Source of the DNA: Roseobacter sp. MED193
GTDB taxonomy: Bacteria > Pseudomonadota > Alphaproteobacteria > Rhodobacterales > Rhodobacteraceae
Reading direction: 5' to 3'
Assembly (NCBI RefSeq): GCF_000152965.1
Contig: NZ_CH902583.1
Span: 3,663,694-3,727,693, forward strand
Length of the DNA stretch: 64,000 nucleotides
The notes under the pieces are model-generated. The model saw only the letters and a list, made by a program, of their open reading frames with translations, did not search any database and was not told where the DNA came from. Positions 44,903 to 54,914 of this stretch are shown here, piece after piece (the first letter of the stretch is position 1; each line of letters opens with the position of its first letter). The translations under genes and the position numbers were made by a program.

Positions 44903-45086
44903 AGGTTCCTGCGGCTGTTGGCTAAACTATCGGGCGGTAAATAGGCAAGAATGCCGACAGGGGCAAGGGCTCAGTTTCGATTGTTGGCACAGACTTGGTA
45001 CAGAGCGGCCCTGGCCCGGTAAAACTGCGCAGAATCACGGGAAAAGTGACTGGACGTAGGTGTGGGCGTTGGGGCAGGCTGAAGAT

Positions 45087-45734
45087 ATGCCTCATGACCA
45101 TTCTGACCACCCGCATGCTTTGTTACCCTCTGACCCTGCTTTGCGGGTTAAGGCGCTAGAGACGATTCTCACCCGGAAAGGCCTGATCGACCCAGCCGCG
45201 TTGGATGAGATCATTGATACCTATCAAAACAAGATCGGCCCCCAAAACGGTGCCCGGGTTATTGCCCGCGCCTGGAGCGATCCGGCCTTTAAGAAAGCCA
45301 TATTAGCGGATGCTGACCCCGTCCTCGCTGAACTGGGGTATTATGGCCGACAGGGCGAACATATGGTTGTCGTTGAGAATACCCCCACACAGCATAACAT
45401 GGTCGTCTGTACCCTGTGCAGCTGTTACCCGTGGCCGCTGCTGGGTATTCCGCCGGGGTGGTACAAATCCGATGCTTACCGCGCCCGCGCGGTCAGGGAG
45501 CCCCGCAAGGTTCTGGCGGATTTTGGTGTGACCCTGCCAGCTGAGACGGCGGTGCGGGTCTGGGATTCGACAGCAGAAGTTCGCTATCTGGTGCTGCCTA
45601 TGCGCCCCGCAGGCAGTGAAGACCTCGACGAAGACGCGCTTGCGGCTTTGGTCTCTCGTGATTCGATGATCGGAACCGCGCTTGCCTCGGCACCCAGCGG
45701 CGGTTCTGGGAGCATCATCGGAGGTTCATCATGA
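45087..45734 (+). CDS. nthA: Nitrile hydratase, alpha subunit, cobalt type
   Basis: The 215-residue protein has the metal-binding claw VCTLCSC (Cys108, Cys111 and Cys113 with Ser112), whose Thr before LCSC is the mark of the Co(III) enzyme; iron enzymes have VCSLCSC. It hydrates nitriles to amides in the cytoplasm as an alpha-beta pair. The start at ATG 45087 gives the expected N terminus; GTG 45060 is also open. The stop overlaps the beta start in an ATGA. The last 20 residues (Gly/Ser-rich) are longer than usual. No amidase gene follows. Confidence 0.93.
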   Translation: MPHDHSDHPHALLPSDPALRVKALETILTRKGLIDPAALDEIIDTYQNKIGPQNGARVIARAWSDPAFKKAILADADPVLAELGYYGRQGEHMVVVENTPTQHNMVVCTLCSCYPWPLLGIPPGWYKSDAYRARAVREPRKVLADFGVTLPAETAVRVWDSTAEVRYLVLPMRPAGSEDLDEDALAALVSRDSMIGTALASAPSGGSGSIIGGSS

Positions 45735-46423
45735 GCCGCGTACACGACATGGGCGGGCGATTCGGTGACGGAGTCGTGATGCCAGATGCCCCGAATGCGC
45801 CGATCTTTGCCACAGACTGGCATGCTCGTGCCCTCGCGGTTACCCTGGCCTGCGGCGCCTTGGGTAAGTGGAATATCGATATTTCGCGCCATGCCCGTGA
45901 ACGGCTTTCACCAAAAGACTACTCTCGGTTTTCCTATTATGAGAAATGGATCTCGGCATTGGCGGATCTATTGGTTGAGACGGGGGTCTTGACCCGTGAA
46001 GACCTAAGAGGACAGGACGATGCGAGCGTGCATGCCTTGGCGTCCAAGGCGCTCAGGGCGGAGGCTGTAGCAGCCGTTCTAGCCAAGGGTGGCCCCGCCA
46101 ATCGCGACAGCCGTATTGCGGCCAGCTTTACCCCAGGCGATAGGGTCAAGACCCGCCATCCGGGCGGCAGCGCGTTGGTTGATGGGGGCCACACCCGACT
46201 GCCAGGCTACGCAACGGGGGCTTGCGGGGAAATCCTGCTGCAACATGGTGCTCATGTTTTGCCAGATAGCAACGCCCATGGGCTAGGGGAGGCGCCAGAG
46301 CCGCTTTATGCTGTTGTTTTTAAGGCCTCTGAACTCTGGACCCATCCGGAACACCCCAAGGACGAGGTGGTGCTGGATCTGTGGCAAAGCTACCTAGAGC
46401 CTGCTCCGGAGGGCGCGGAATGA
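45731..46423 (+). CDS. nthB: Nitrile hydratase, beta subunit
   Basis: The 230-residue protein matches the beta subunit: MSRVHDMGGRFGDG at the N terminus, a helical middle with YEKWISALADLL, and the C-terminal SH3-like domain with GDRVKTR. It covers the active site and holds the alpha cofactor in place. It overlaps nthA by four bases and the accessory gene by four bases, so all three are translated together. Confidence 0.93.
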   Translation: MSRVHDMGGRFGDGVVMPDAPNAPIFATDWHARALAVTLACGALGKWNIDISRHARERLSPKDYSRFSYYEKWISALADLLVETGVLTREDLRGQDDASVHALASKALRAEAVAAVLAKGGPANRDSRIAASFTPGDRVKTRHPGGSALVDGGHTRLPGYATGACGEILLQHGAHVLPDSNAHGLGEAPEPLYAVVFKASELWTHPEHPKDEVVLDLWQSYLEPAPEGAE

Positions 46424-46752
46424 GCGACTGTATCGGCCACAGCGCCCCTGAGCCGGTTTTCGAAGAACCCTGGCATGCACAGGTCTTTGCGCTCACCGTT
46501 GCCCTGAACGAGGCCGGTCGTTTCAGCTGGTCGGACTGGGTTGCACGCTTTTCTCAGACGCTGCGCCGAAACGGGCTTAGCCGTGAGCTGGATGGTGGGG
46601 CTGACTACTTTGATGCCTGGCTTGAAACGCTGGAGGCGATTCTCGCCGAGGCGGGAAACGCCAGCCCGCAGGAGGTGGCTTTGGTACGCCGCGACTGGGA
46701 AGAGGCCTATCTGAGCACCCCACATGGCGACCCGGTGCATTTGGCGGGCTGA
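46420..46752 (+). CDS. Nitrile hydratase accessory protein
   Basis: The 110-residue protein begins at ATG 46420, overlapping the nthB stop. It matches the small activator (P14K/NthE/NhlE type): PWHAQVFALTVALNEAGRFSWSDWV and YFDAWLETLEAI resemble the N-terminal half of beta subunits, as is usual for these. It helps insert or exchange cobalt and modify the claw cysteines. An in-frame start at 46381 would overlap nthB further and is less likely. The operon then ends before purA. Confidence 0.88.
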   Translation: MSDCIGHSAPEPVFEEPWHAQVFALTVALNEAGRFSWSDWVARFSQTLRRNGLSRELDGGADYFDAWLETLEAILAEAGNASPQEVALVRRDWEEAYLSTPHGDPVHLAG

Positions 46753-46893
46753 TAGGATCGCTTGTTCGGCAGGGGCTTTGGCGAATGTAACGCTTCTGCG
46801 TCGATTTAACGGTTTCCTCGCGCGCGTGGCATCGCTATACGGGGCTCTGGTTTCCACCAGCATACATTCTAACCAGCATACAAAGGACCTGAA

Positions 46894-48207
46894 ATGGCCA
46901 ATGTCGTGGTAGTCGGCGCCCAGTGGGGCGATGAAGGAAAAGGCAAGATCGTTGATTGGCTCAGCGAACGCGCCGATGTGATTGCGCGTTTTCAGGGCGG
47001 TCACAATGCCGGCCATACGCTGGTCATTGACAGCAAAGTCTACAAATTGCACGCGCTGCCCTCGGGCGTGGTGCGCGGTGGCAAGCTGAGCGTGATCGGC
47101 AATGGTGTGGTTCTGGACCCCTGGCATCTGCTGAAAGAGATCGAAACTGTGCAGGCGCAGGGTGTCGAGATCTCGCCCGAGACCCTGATGATCGCCGAAA
47201 ACACCCCGCTGATTCTGCCGCTTCACGGCGAGCTAGATCGCGCCCGCGAAGAGGCTGCCTCCAAGGGCACCAAGATCGGCACCACCGGTCGTGGTATCGG
47301 CCCCGCCTATGAAGACAAGGTAGGCCGCCGTGCCATCCGCGTTGCTGATTTGGCGGATGCGGCCACTTTGGAAGCCCGTGTGGATCGCGCGTTGCAGCAC
47401 CACGATCCCCTGCGCAAGGGCCTGGGCATCGAGGCCATCGACCGCGATGCGCTGGTGGCCCAGTTGAAAGAGATCGCGCCGAAGATCCTGCCCTATGCGG
47501 CGCCCGTCTGGAAAGTGCTGAATGAAAAGCGCAAAGCCGGCAAACGCATCTTGTTTGAGGGCGCACAGGGCGCCTTGCTGGACATCGACTTTGGCACTTA
47601 TCCCTTTGTCACCTCGTCTAATGTTATCGCAGGCCAGGCCTCTACCGGTGTTGGCATTGGTCCGGGTTCAATTGATTATGTGCTGGGGATCGTCAAAGCC
47701 TATACCACTCGCGTCGGAGAAGGCCCCTTCCCAACCGAGCTGTTGGATGCTGAGGGCAAGCCCGACGCCGATGGGGAACGGCTGGGCACCCGTGGTCATG
47801 AGTTTGGCACCACCACCGGCCGTCAGCGTCGCTGTGGCTGGTTTGACGCCTGCCTGGTGCGCCAGACCTGCGCCACTTCCGGCATCACCGGCATTTCTCT
47901 GACAAAGCTGGATGTGTTGGACGGCTTTGAAACGCTGAAAATATGTGTGGGCTATGATCTGGACGGCACCCGACTGGACTATCTGCCCACCGCCGCCGAT
48001 CAGCAGGCGCGCTGCACCCCGATCTACGAGGAAATGCCCGGTTGGTCTGAATCGACCGAAGGCGCGCGCAGCTGGAACGATCTGCCTGCAAATGCGATTA
48101 AATATGTGAAACGTGTGGAAGAGCTGATCGAATGCCCCGTTGCATTGCTTTCCACCAGCCCGGAGCGGGACGACACCATTTTGGTGACCGATCCCTTTGC
48201 TGACTGA
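46894..48207 (+). CDS. purA: Adenylosuccinate synthetase
   Basis: The 437-residue protein has the P-loop-like GDEGKGK at residues 12-18, catalytic Asp13 and His41 in GGHNAGHT, the [13 protein letters not shown] loop, and [14 protein letters not shown]. It converts IMP and aspartate to adenylosuccinate with GTP in AMP synthesis. It overlaps the next gene by one base. It is well conserved and the start at 46894 is unambiguous (ATGGCC after a purine-rich stretch). Confidence 0.97.
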   Translation: MANVVVVGAQWGDEGKGKIVDWLSERADVIARFQGGHNAGHTLVIDSKVYKLHALPSGVVRGGKLSVIGNGVVLDPWHLLKEIETVQAQGVEISPETLMIAENTPLILPLHGELDRAREEAASKGTKIGTTGRGIGPAYEDKVGRRAIRVADLADAATLEARVDRALQHHDPLRKGLGIEAIDRDALVAQLKEIAPKILPYAAPVWKVLNEKRKAGKRILFEGAQGALLDIDFGTYPFVTSSNVIAGQASTGVGIGPGSIDYVLGIVKAYTTRVGEGPFPTELLDAEGKPDADGERLGTRGHEFGTTTGRQRRCGWFDACLVRQTCATSGITGISLTKLDVLDGFETLKICVGYDLDGTRLDYLPTAADQQARCTPIYEEMPGWSESTEGARSWNDLPANAIKYVKRVEELIECPVALLSTSPERDDTILVTDPFAD

Positions 48208-48440
48208 TGTCGGATAAACCGGGTCTCAGCTACAAGGCGCGCCGCCGTTGGGCGCTGGTTGTCTTGTTGATCGGTATGCCGCTCTATATCATCGTGGCGG
48301 TTAACGTGGTGAGCCTGTTTGAGCGGCCGCCGATCCTTGTGGAGCTGCTCATCTATGCGGTTCTGGGGGTGCTTTGGGTGCTGCCGTTTAAATTTGTCTT
48401 TCGCGGTGTCGGCAAGGAAGACCCTGATGCCGAAGAATAG
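48207..48440 (+). CDS. DUF2842-like small membrane protein
   Basis: The 77-residue protein has two hydrophobic segments (about 15-35, LVVLLIGMPLYIIVAVNVV, and 45-65), with a basic N terminus KARRRWA that matches DUF2842. Function is unknown. Its start overlaps the purA stop by one base (TGATG), so it depends on purA translation. A terminator follows at 48471. Confidence 0.85.
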   Translation: MSDKPGLSYKARRRWALVVLLIGMPLYIIVAVNVVSLFERPPILVELLIYAVLGVLWVLPFKFVFRGVGKEDPDAEE

Positions 48441-48470
48441 GCGCTATGGCACCTAACTCAGACCATAAAT

Positions 48471-48508
48471 AAAGGCCCGATCGGAATTCAATCCGGTCGG
48501 GCCTTTTG
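48471..48508 (+). terminator. Terminator after the purA operon
   Basis: AAAGGCCCGA-CGGA pairs with TCCG-TCGGGCCTTT over about 14 bp with one mismatch, followed by TTGTTGT. It also lies upstream of the convergent acidic-protein gene's stop. Confidence 0.85.
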
Positions 48509-48548
48509 TTGTAAGACCGGTCGACGTAACCGGATCTTTTTTCAGGGC

Positions 48549-50846
48549 TTAGCCTGCTGCGCGCTTTTGCGGGCGGAACCCAATGACGTCGGTGGCTGAA
48601 AAATGGCCATTGTCAGAGCGCTCAATCTTCCCCTCGCGTAGCAATTGACCAATTGAACGCAGCCCGTTTTCGCGGTTGAAATCGCCATGTCCAACGCTGC
48701 GCACCTTGTTCATCAATTGAGGCCGTGAGAAATGATCGCGCCCCTCAACAAAGCTGAGGTAGGAGGCGGCAGCTTCTAGCAGTTCGTGCAGTTCAGCGGC
48801 CCCCTGGTCGCGCACAAAATCGGTAAAGCTGCCAAAGGCTTCTGCCTGAGCAGGAGAAGTTTCTTCGACAGGGCTGGAAATCCGGCGCGGGCGTATGGGC
48901 GCGGCTGCGGCCTGTGGCTGCGGATCAATACGTTGTTCTGCCACCAGTTTAAGCGGCGCAGGGCGGCTACCAGCGCTGCGCGGGCGCGGCGCCTTTGCAG
49001 CGCTAGCAGCATCAGGTCGGCGCGGCCGTACCACATTGGCGAGGTCCTCACGATAGGCTTCCGACTCATCCTTCTGGACGCTGTTATCACCGGCGGAGCG
49101 ATCCGCTTCGGCTGCCGCAACAGCCGCGCGCAAATGGCTGTAGGTCTCTCGCGAGGTCGCATTGTCGGGATCTTCCAACTTGCTCGCGGCGGCTTCCATA
49201 AGGCGGTTGACGTCACTATCTGGCGCGTCCTTGGGTTGTCCGCTTGAAGTCGGCTTTGCGCTGGAGGGGGCGGAGGTTGCAGCCTCATCCACATGCTCTG
49301 GCTGTGCGGTTTCTTCTGGCGTGGGCGGCGTGACCTCATCATCCTGATTGCTGGCAAGTAGCTCTGCTTCTACCTCGGCCAGTTCGCGCAACAGATCTGC
49401 TTCCTCATCGGCATCCAGAGAGCTTTCCACCTGAGGCACGGTGTCTTGCGCTTCTGCGGCATCATTCTCGGTCACTTCTTCGAGGTTGCCCGAAGTCATT
49501 GCCTGTTCAAGCTCAGCACGCTTCACTTTGACAATGCGCGCGCGCAATGGCTTGGCGGCATTGGGGGTGTTTTCCGCCGCAGAACTGTCCACTGGGGTGA
49601 CGTGGGCCGACTCGGCAAGAGAATCTTCCACCTGTGTTTCAAGCGTAGACTTGGCCTCGGGCTCTGGGGTGCTTTGGGCTGGGGCTTCGACTGTATTGCG
49701 GCGGGTCAGGCGAATTCCCCGCTTGGGGCGGGCAGGCGCCTCTTCTACATCTGCCGCTGTGTCACCATCTGGTCCGGACTGTGGCTCGGCCTCTGGCGTG
49801 GACGTCGGATCTTGTAGAACCGAAGCAATCAAAGAATCGCTGCTGGGGTCCAACTCAGAGCTTTCGGAGGCTGGGGCGTTCTGTTGTTCCGCCTCCTCTT
49901 CGACGGCGAATTCACCAGTGAGGTCAAGACGGTCAAGAACCCGGGAGATTTCATCGCTTTCAACTTCTGTGTCGTGCCCTTCCAGATCGTCGTCTTGAAC
50001 CTGAGCCAGTTCGGCGCGCGCTGTTTCAACAAAGGACTCGGCATGTTCGTCTTCTGAAAATTCCTCTTTGTCAGCGGTCTGAGAGACCACAGCACGAATG
50101 CGTTGCAACTTGGCTGCGATGCTTTCGGTGGCTGGCGCCTCTTGAGGGGAAGCGGCAACTGGTTCTGCGACGATCTCGTCGTCAAAGAACTCCACATCTT
50201 CTCCGTCGGACTCGTCTGATGCAGGGGCATCGGAACTTGGAGCTTCGGAAACCGCTGCGGAAATCGCCGCGATGGTTGCCAGATCAACTGTGGCGGCAGG
50301 GCCTTGGTTTGCCTCTTGTGCCTGTATCTCCTGCTCCTGTGGTTCTGCAGCAGGTGTCGCCTCAATCGCGGCGGATTCTGCGGCGGCGTCAGGGACCGCG
50401 TCCAGCTCTGGTAGATCGTCTTCAAACAGGTCAACTGTGCTGGGGTCTATCTCAGTGGTGTCCTGTGCCAGGGAGCGGGCCTGAGGCTGAACCTTGGCCG
50501 GGGAGTTTGCATCCGCTTCGGAGGCTGGAACGGGCTCATTGGTGGGAGCAGAGACGGCAGCAGGGGCTAACTGGGCGGGCGGATCGTTGGGCGCCGCAGT
50601 GCGCAGGTGGATGCCATCGCTGCTGGTGCGGGCCTCGACCTGGCGAGATACTTCGCGCTGTGCAATGCGGGCCAGCATTTCGGCATCGGGCTGGGGCGGT
50701 TCTGCACCAAAGTAGCGGTCATCCGAGGCCAGATCGCGGAAGTACTCAGCAATGGCCTTCATTGTCCCAAAGGAATCTTCAAATCCCTCAAGGGTGCAGG
50801 AGAAGGTTCCATATGAAACCGTCAGAACTTTGTTGTTATGTACCAT
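48549..50846 (-). CDS. Long acidic low-complexity protein with ordered ends
   Basis: The product is 765 residues from ATG 50846. The N-terminal 75 residues (MVHNNKVLTVSYGTFSCTLE, FEDSFGTMKAIAEYFRDL) and the C-terminal 100 (with YLSFVEGRDHFSRPQL and REGKIERSDNGHF) look folded; the 550-residue middle is Ala/Glu/Asp/Pro/Ser-rich with no domain. I recognise the ends as a type seen in Rhodobacterales but cannot name it. GAGGACG about ten bases upstream favours 50846 over 50867. A scaffold or regulatory role is possible but unproven. It lies divergent from the thiamin pyrophosphokinase gene. Confidence 0.75.
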   Translation of the reverse strand: MVHNNKVLTVSYGTFSCTLEGFEDSFGTMKAIAEYFRDLASDDRYFGAEPPQPDAEMLARIAQREVSRQVEARTSSDGIHLRTAAPNDPPAQLAPAAVSAPTNEPVPASEADANSPAKVQPQARSLAQDTTEIDPSTVDLFEDDLPELDAVPDAAAESAAIEATPAAEPQEQEIQAQEANQGPAATVDLATIAAISAAVSEAPSSDAPASDESDGEDVEFFDDEIVAEPVAASPQEAPATESIAAKLQRIRAVVSQTADKEEFSEDEHAESFVETARAELAQVQDDDLEGHDTEVESDEISRVLDRLDLTGEFAVEEEAEQQNAPASESSELDPSSDSLIASVLQDPTSTPEAEPQSGPDGDTAADVEEAPARPKRGIRLTRRNTVEAPAQSTPEPEAKSTLETQVEDSLAESAHVTPVDSSAAENTPNAAKPLRARIVKVKRAELEQAMTSGNLEEVTENDAAEAQDTVPQVESSLDADEEADLLRELAEVEAELLASNQDDEVTPPTPEETAQPEHVDEAATSAPSSAKPTSSGQPKDAPDSDVNRLMEAAASKLEDPDNATSRETYSHLRAAVAAAEADRSAGDNSVQKDESEAYREDLANVVRPRRPDAASAAKAPRPRSAGSRPAPLKLVAEQRIDPQPQAAAAPIRPRRISSPVEETSPAQAEAFGSFTDFVRDQGAAELHELLEAAASYLSFVEGRDHFSRPQLMNKVRSVGHGDFNRENGLRSIGQLLREGKIERSDNGHFSATDVIGFRPQKRAAG

Positions 50847-50985
50847 CGGTTTGCTCGTCCTCGCCAAAGTAATTGCAATTTACAATATGGGCTAGCTCGT
50901 CAAATTTTGCTCGAATCCGTGCAATTGATCGTATCATTTTGTGTTTAGATTGTGGCCGGTTTCTAGATCTGCGAATAATCTCGGC

Positions 50986-51642
50986 ATGAACAAGCTGATT
51001 GTAGACAAAACAGAGCCAGTTACGTTGGTGGGGGGCGGTGACCTTGGGGAAGGCGACCTGCATTGGGCGCTGTCCTTAACCAAATGTTTAGTGGCTGCTG
51101 ATGGCGGCGCGGCGCATGCCGTGGCGCAAAACCATCTGCCAAGCGCTGTGATTGGAGATTTTGATTCGATTCCTTCACATATTTTGGCACAGATCCCGCA
51201 AGACCGGCAGTTTCGCGTGGCAGAGCAGGAGAGCACGGATTTTGAGAAGGCCCTGCGGGCTATCCGCGCGCCACTCGTCGTTGCGGTCGGGTTTCTTGGG
51301 GGACGGGTTGATCACCAATTGGCGGTTCTTAACGCGCTGGTGCAAGACATCGGCCCGCCCTGTATTGTTCTGGGCGCACAGGAGGTGATTTTTCACCTGC
51401 CTGAGCAGATTTCGCTCCCGCTGCGCGCGGGGGAAACTGTGTCGCTGTTTCCTTTGCGCGAAGTGCGCGCAGGCTCCACCGGATTGCAATGGCCACTTGA
51501 AGGGCTGGTCATGCGACCAGGCGGACAGATTGGTACCTCAAATCGGGCGCTTGGCCCGGTGACACTCAGGGTTGACGGACCTGGTCTATTGGGGATGGTC
51601 CCCCGCGATCATCTGCCAGCGCTTATGCGGGCGCTTATGTAG
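50986..51642 (+). CDS. thiN: Thiamin pyrophosphokinase
   Basis: The 218-residue protein has the N-terminal catalytic domain with VAADGGAAHAV, GDFDSIP and TDFEKAL (substrate-binding Asp cluster) and GGRVDHQLAVLNAL, and the C-terminal thiamin-binding beta domain. It makes thiamin diphosphate from thiamin and ATP. The ATG at 50986 is favoured over 50941, whose added 15 residues are not conserved. Its stop overlaps the convergent DMT permease by eight bases. No thiamin riboswitch is seen upstream. Confidence 0.9.
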   Translation: MNKLIVDKTEPVTLVGGGDLGEGDLHWALSLTKCLVAADGGAAHAVAQNHLPSAVIGDFDSIPSHILAQIPQDRQFRVAEQESTDFEKALRAIRAPLVVAVGFLGGRVDHQLAVLNALVQDIGPPCIVLGAQEVIFHLPEQISLPLRAGETVSLFPLREVRAGSTGLQWPLEGLVMRPGGQIGTSNRALGPVTLRVDGPGLLGMVPRDHLPALMRALM

Positions 51643-52573
51643 CTGCGGGTTTTGGGGGGATCTGGGGCGCCTCCTTGGCGGCCCTGTGTTCGCGCAGGAT
51701 CGCATACAGGCCCGCTGCAACGGTCAGTCCAATTCCAAGGCTGGCCAAAGTGTTCGGCAGCTCATTAAAAATTACCCAGCCTACCAGGGTGGCGATGGGA
51801 ATCTCCAGATACTGCATCGAGGCCAGGGTGGAAGCCGGTGCATACCGCAGGCTCCAGGTCATCAACAGATGTGCGATGGTGCCAAGAGCCCCGGCCATGG
51901 CCAGAAGGTTCCAGCTGTCCTGTGCTGGCAGGGCAGGGCTGAGGAAGGTGATCTCTCCGATGCTCCCGATCCAGAACAGCGGCAGCATCAGCACAGATGC
52001 TATGAGGCCCGATATTGCCTGTAGAGGGATCGGAGAGGTGTCCTTGGCGATTTTGCGGGTGACCAGCATGAAGACAGCAAAGATCACCGCGACGGCCAGC
52101 GGCCACAGCGCATTGAGCCCAACCACGGCAAAGCTGGGCTGGATGACCAAGAGCGTTCCGGTAAAGCCCACAACACAGGCGGCGAGGCGGCGAAAACCCA
52201 CCTCTTCGCCAAGTACATACTTGCCCAAAAGCAGCATGATAAACGGCATCACAAAAGCGATTGCCACCGCGTCCGCCAAAGGCAGGTAACGCAGAGCGTT
52301 GAACATTGCGGTGATCCCGGCCATCTGTAACAGGGTCCGTAGCAACACAGGCGGCAACAAGCGCCGAGGCAGCCGCAGGCTTTGCCCCAAAGCGAGTGAG
52401 ACCGGCACCAAAATCAGCGCCTGTGCGGCAAAGCGAATAAAGACGATCTGTCCCACAGGCACCCTTTCAGCCAGCAGTTTGGCGATGGCATCGCCAAGCG
52501 GGATCAGAATGCAAAATCCAAGCATCAATGCGATGCCAAGCAGAGGGCGATCAAGAGTGGTGTTCTGTGTCAT
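51635..52573 (-). CDS. DMT-superfamily (EamA) permease
   Basis: The 312-residue protein has about ten hydrophobic segments in two EamA repeats, for example LGIALMLGFCILIPLGDAIA and LGTIAHLLMTWSLRYAP. Such permeases export amino acids, nucleosides or other metabolites, and the substrate cannot be inferred. The gene is convergent with thiN (eight bases overlap). It lies downstream of the serine deaminase gene in the same direction, with 70 bases between, so a joint transcript is possible. Confidence 0.9.
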   Translation of the reverse strand: MTQNTTLDRPLLGIALMLGFCILIPLGDAIAKLLAERVPVGQIVFIRFAAQALILVPVSLALGQSLRLPRRLLPPVLLRTLLQMAGITAMFNALRYLPLADAVAIAFVMPFIMLLLGKYVLGEEVGFRRLAACVVGFTGTLLVIQPSFAVVGLNALWPLAVAVIFAVFMLVTRKIAKDTSPIPLQAISGLIASVLMLPLFWIGSIGEITFLSPALPAQDSWNLLAMAGALGTIAHLLMTWSLRYAPASTLASMQYLEIPIATLVGWVIFNELPNTLASLGIGLTVAAGLYAILREHRAAKEAPQIPPKPAAT

Positions 52574-52643
52574 GGCGCCACGCTAGGCGCGTCGCCGAGA
52601 AGGTGCAAGCATTGGTTGCGCGCAGGAGAGAATGGCCCCTAGA

Positions 52644-54017
52644 TCAACAGTTTGGAACGTTGACAGCCAGTCCCCCAAGCGAGGTCTCTTTGTATTTTTC
52701 GTGCATGTCAGCGCCAGTCTGACGCATGGTTTCGATCACCGCATCCAGAGGTACCAGGTGCTGCCCATCGCCGCGCAGCGCCAGAGAGGCCGCTGAAACC
52801 GCCTTGATCGCTCCCAACCCATTGCGCTCGATGCAGGGTACCTGAACGAGGCCCTTAACAGGGTCGCAGGTCATGCCCAGGTGATGTTCCAACGCGATTT
52901 CAGCGGCGTTTTCAACCTGTTCTGGAGTGCCTCCCATAACCGCACAAAGGCCCGCTGCGGCCATTGCCGAGGCCGAGCCAACCTCTGCCTGGCAACCGGC
53001 TTCCGCGCCGGAAATTGAAGCGTTGAATTTGACCAACCCGCCAATGGCGGCAGCGGTCAGCAGGAAATCTTCTACATGGGAGGGCGCGGCGCCAGGTACG
53101 TGATCGAGGTAATAGCGCACGACCGCCGGCAGTACCCCGGCCGCGCCATTTGTGGGCGAGGTTACAACCTGCCCCCCAGCTGCGTTTTCCTCATTTACGG
53201 CCATGGCATAAACGCTCATCCAGTCGTTGATGGTATGGGGCGCGACCAGGTTCATGCCACGCTCCGCCATTAGGCTGTCGTAAATGCCCTTGGCCCGGCG
53301 GCGGACATTCAGCCCGCCTGGCAGAATGCCGTCACGCACCAAGCCGCGCTCAATGCAGTTGTTCATCACCTCCCAGATTCGGGCAGTTCCCTTGGCGAGG
53401 CTCTGCTCGCAACCACGCGAGATTTCGTTGGCGCGTTTCATCTGAGCAATGCTCTTACCGCTCTTCTTGGCCATCTCCAGCATCATAGCAGCTGACGTGA
53501 AGGGGTAGGGCACGGGCGCGCCTTCATCGACATCCTTGCCAGCGGCCAGCTCCTCTTCGGTGAGAACAAAGCCGCCCCCGATGGAATAGAAAACCTGCTG
53601 CAGGATCACATCGCCCTGGGCGTCTGTGGCCATCAGGATCATGCCATTGGCATGGCCGTCAAGCACGTGATCATAGTCAAACAGCATGTCAGTCTTTGGG
53701 TTGAACTGTAGTTCAGGCAGCCCCTCTGGCTGCATCACATGGGTCTTGGCCAGGTCCACCAAAAAGGCCTCTGCCTTTTCGTCATCATAGGTGTCGGGCA
53801 AAAAGCCAGCCAAGCCCAGTATCGTCGCGCGATCCGTGGCGTGGCCGACGCCTGTAAAGGCCAATGAGCCGTGCAAAGAGGCGCGCAACCCGTGGAATAC
53901 AAAGGGTGATGCGCGCATCATATCGAGGAAGCGAGCCGCAGCAACCATCGGACCCATGGTATGAGACGAAGACGGGCCAATGCCCACTTTGAACATGTCA
54001 AAAACGGAGAGGAACAT
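52644..54017 (-). CDS. sdaA: L-serine ammonia-lyase, iron-sulfur type
   Basis: The 457-residue single-chain enzyme has the small domain with [16 protein letters not shown] and the catalytic alpha domain with [14 protein letters not shown] and [20 protein letters not shown], whose cysteines hold the [4Fe-4S] cluster. It deaminates serine to pyruvate. Its start overlaps the glutathione transferase stop by one base (TGATG), so both are co-translated from the upstream gene. The length and all three cluster cysteines fit the family. Confidence 0.94.
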   Translation of the reverse strand: MFLSVFDMFKVGIGPSSSHTMGPMVAAARFLDMMRASPFVFHGLRASLHGSLAFTGVGHATDRATILGLAGFLPDTYDDEKAEAFLVDLAKTHVMQPEGLPELQFNPKTDMLFDYDHVLDGHANGMILMATDAQGDVILQQVFYSIGGGFVLTEEELAAGKDVDEGAPVPYPFTSAAMMLEMAKKSGKSIAQMKRANEISRGCEQSLAKGTARIWEVMNNCIERGLVRDGILPGGLNVRRRAKGIYDSLMAERGMNLVAPHTINDWMSVYAMAVNEENAAGGQVVTSPTNGAAGVLPAVVRYYLDHVPGAAPSHVEDFLLTAAAIGGLVKFNASISGAEAGCQAEVGSASAMAAAGLCAVMGGTPEQVENAAEIALEHHLGMTCDPVKGLVQVPCIERNGLGAIKAVSAASLALRGDGQHLVPLDAVIETMRQTGADMHEKYKETSLGGLAVNVPNC

Positions 54018-54724
54018 CAGGTAGCGGATCCTTCTGGAGGCGTGGCGAGTTGGGGCTGAGTAAATGGATGCGGTCCCAGGCCTTCGGCGGCTTGAGCGGC
54101 CACTACGGCGTGGCGAGATTGAAGGCGTTGCAACAGGGCAAACAGGTGGGGGTATTCGCGAAGATCGAACCAGCTGCGGTCATTCTTGGCCGGATAGAGC
54201 GCCATCCAGCGCATCATGCAGGCCAGATAGAAGTCCAGAACCGAGGGTTGTGATGCCCCGAGCCAAGCTGGGTTTGTGGCGGTTAGGTCGTTTAGGTGGC
54301 CAAGGTGCACTTTTAAGCGCTGTTTGATAACCTTGCTCAGGGCTGACTGATCAGCGTTGTCCAAACCGATGTATTTTTGAGGGTAGAAGCAGATCCTGAG
54401 ATCCGCATGCAGGGTATTGGAAGCGAAGAACAGCCATTTCAGGAAGGCCGCACGCTCGGGGCTGTCTGGGGAAGGGGCCAGCGCCCCATGCCGGTCCGCG
54501 AGCCAGAGCAGTATGGCTGCGGTTTCAAAAATCGCGCCATCCGGTGTTTCCAATACGGGAATCAGGCCATTTGGGTTGATCTCGCGATAAGCTTGGGTGT
54601 TTTGTGCCCCGGCTCTTCGGTCGACCAGGGCGGTCTCATATGAAAGGCCAAGCTCTTCCAGCGCCAAGCGGATCACCAGCGAGGCGTTGTCAGGGGCGTA
54701 ATGGAGGCGATAGGGCTCTGTCAT
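54017..54724 (-). CDS. Glutathione S-transferase-like protein
   Basis: The 235-residue protein has the thioredoxin-like N-terminal domain (LHYAPDNASLVIRLALEEL, then GLIPVLETPDG with cis-Pro, and ETAAILLWLADRHG) and the helical C-terminal domain. The residue activating glutathione would be Ser or Tyr near residues 7-15; the exact class is unclear. It is translationally coupled to sdaA downstream, an unusual pairing. It is divergent from rpiA. Confidence 0.88.
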   Translation of the reverse strand: MTEPYRLHYAPDNASLVIRLALEELGLSYETALVDRRAGAQNTQAYREINPNGLIPVLETPDGAIFETAAILLWLADRHGALAPSPDSPERAAFLKWLFFASNTLHADLRICFYPQKYIGLDNADQSALSKVIKQRLKVHLGHLNDLTATNPAWLGASQPSVLDFYLACMMRWMALYPAKNDRSWFDLREYPHLFALLQRLQSRHAVVAAQAAEGLGPHPFTQPQLATPPEGSAT

Positions 54725-54914
54725 GGCGCACTTTTAACTGGAGGTGAGGACTCATTAGCGCCTGATACCGGCGTTTCCAATAGGAAACACGCCGCGCAAC
54801 GGTCTGTTTTTGTGGCTGGCACTGGGGGATTGATTGGCTGGCCTTAATTGCTTCTCGCCCTTGGGCGGGGCATTGCTTATAAGGCAAACAAACATCAATC
54901 ACGGAGCCTATCCC

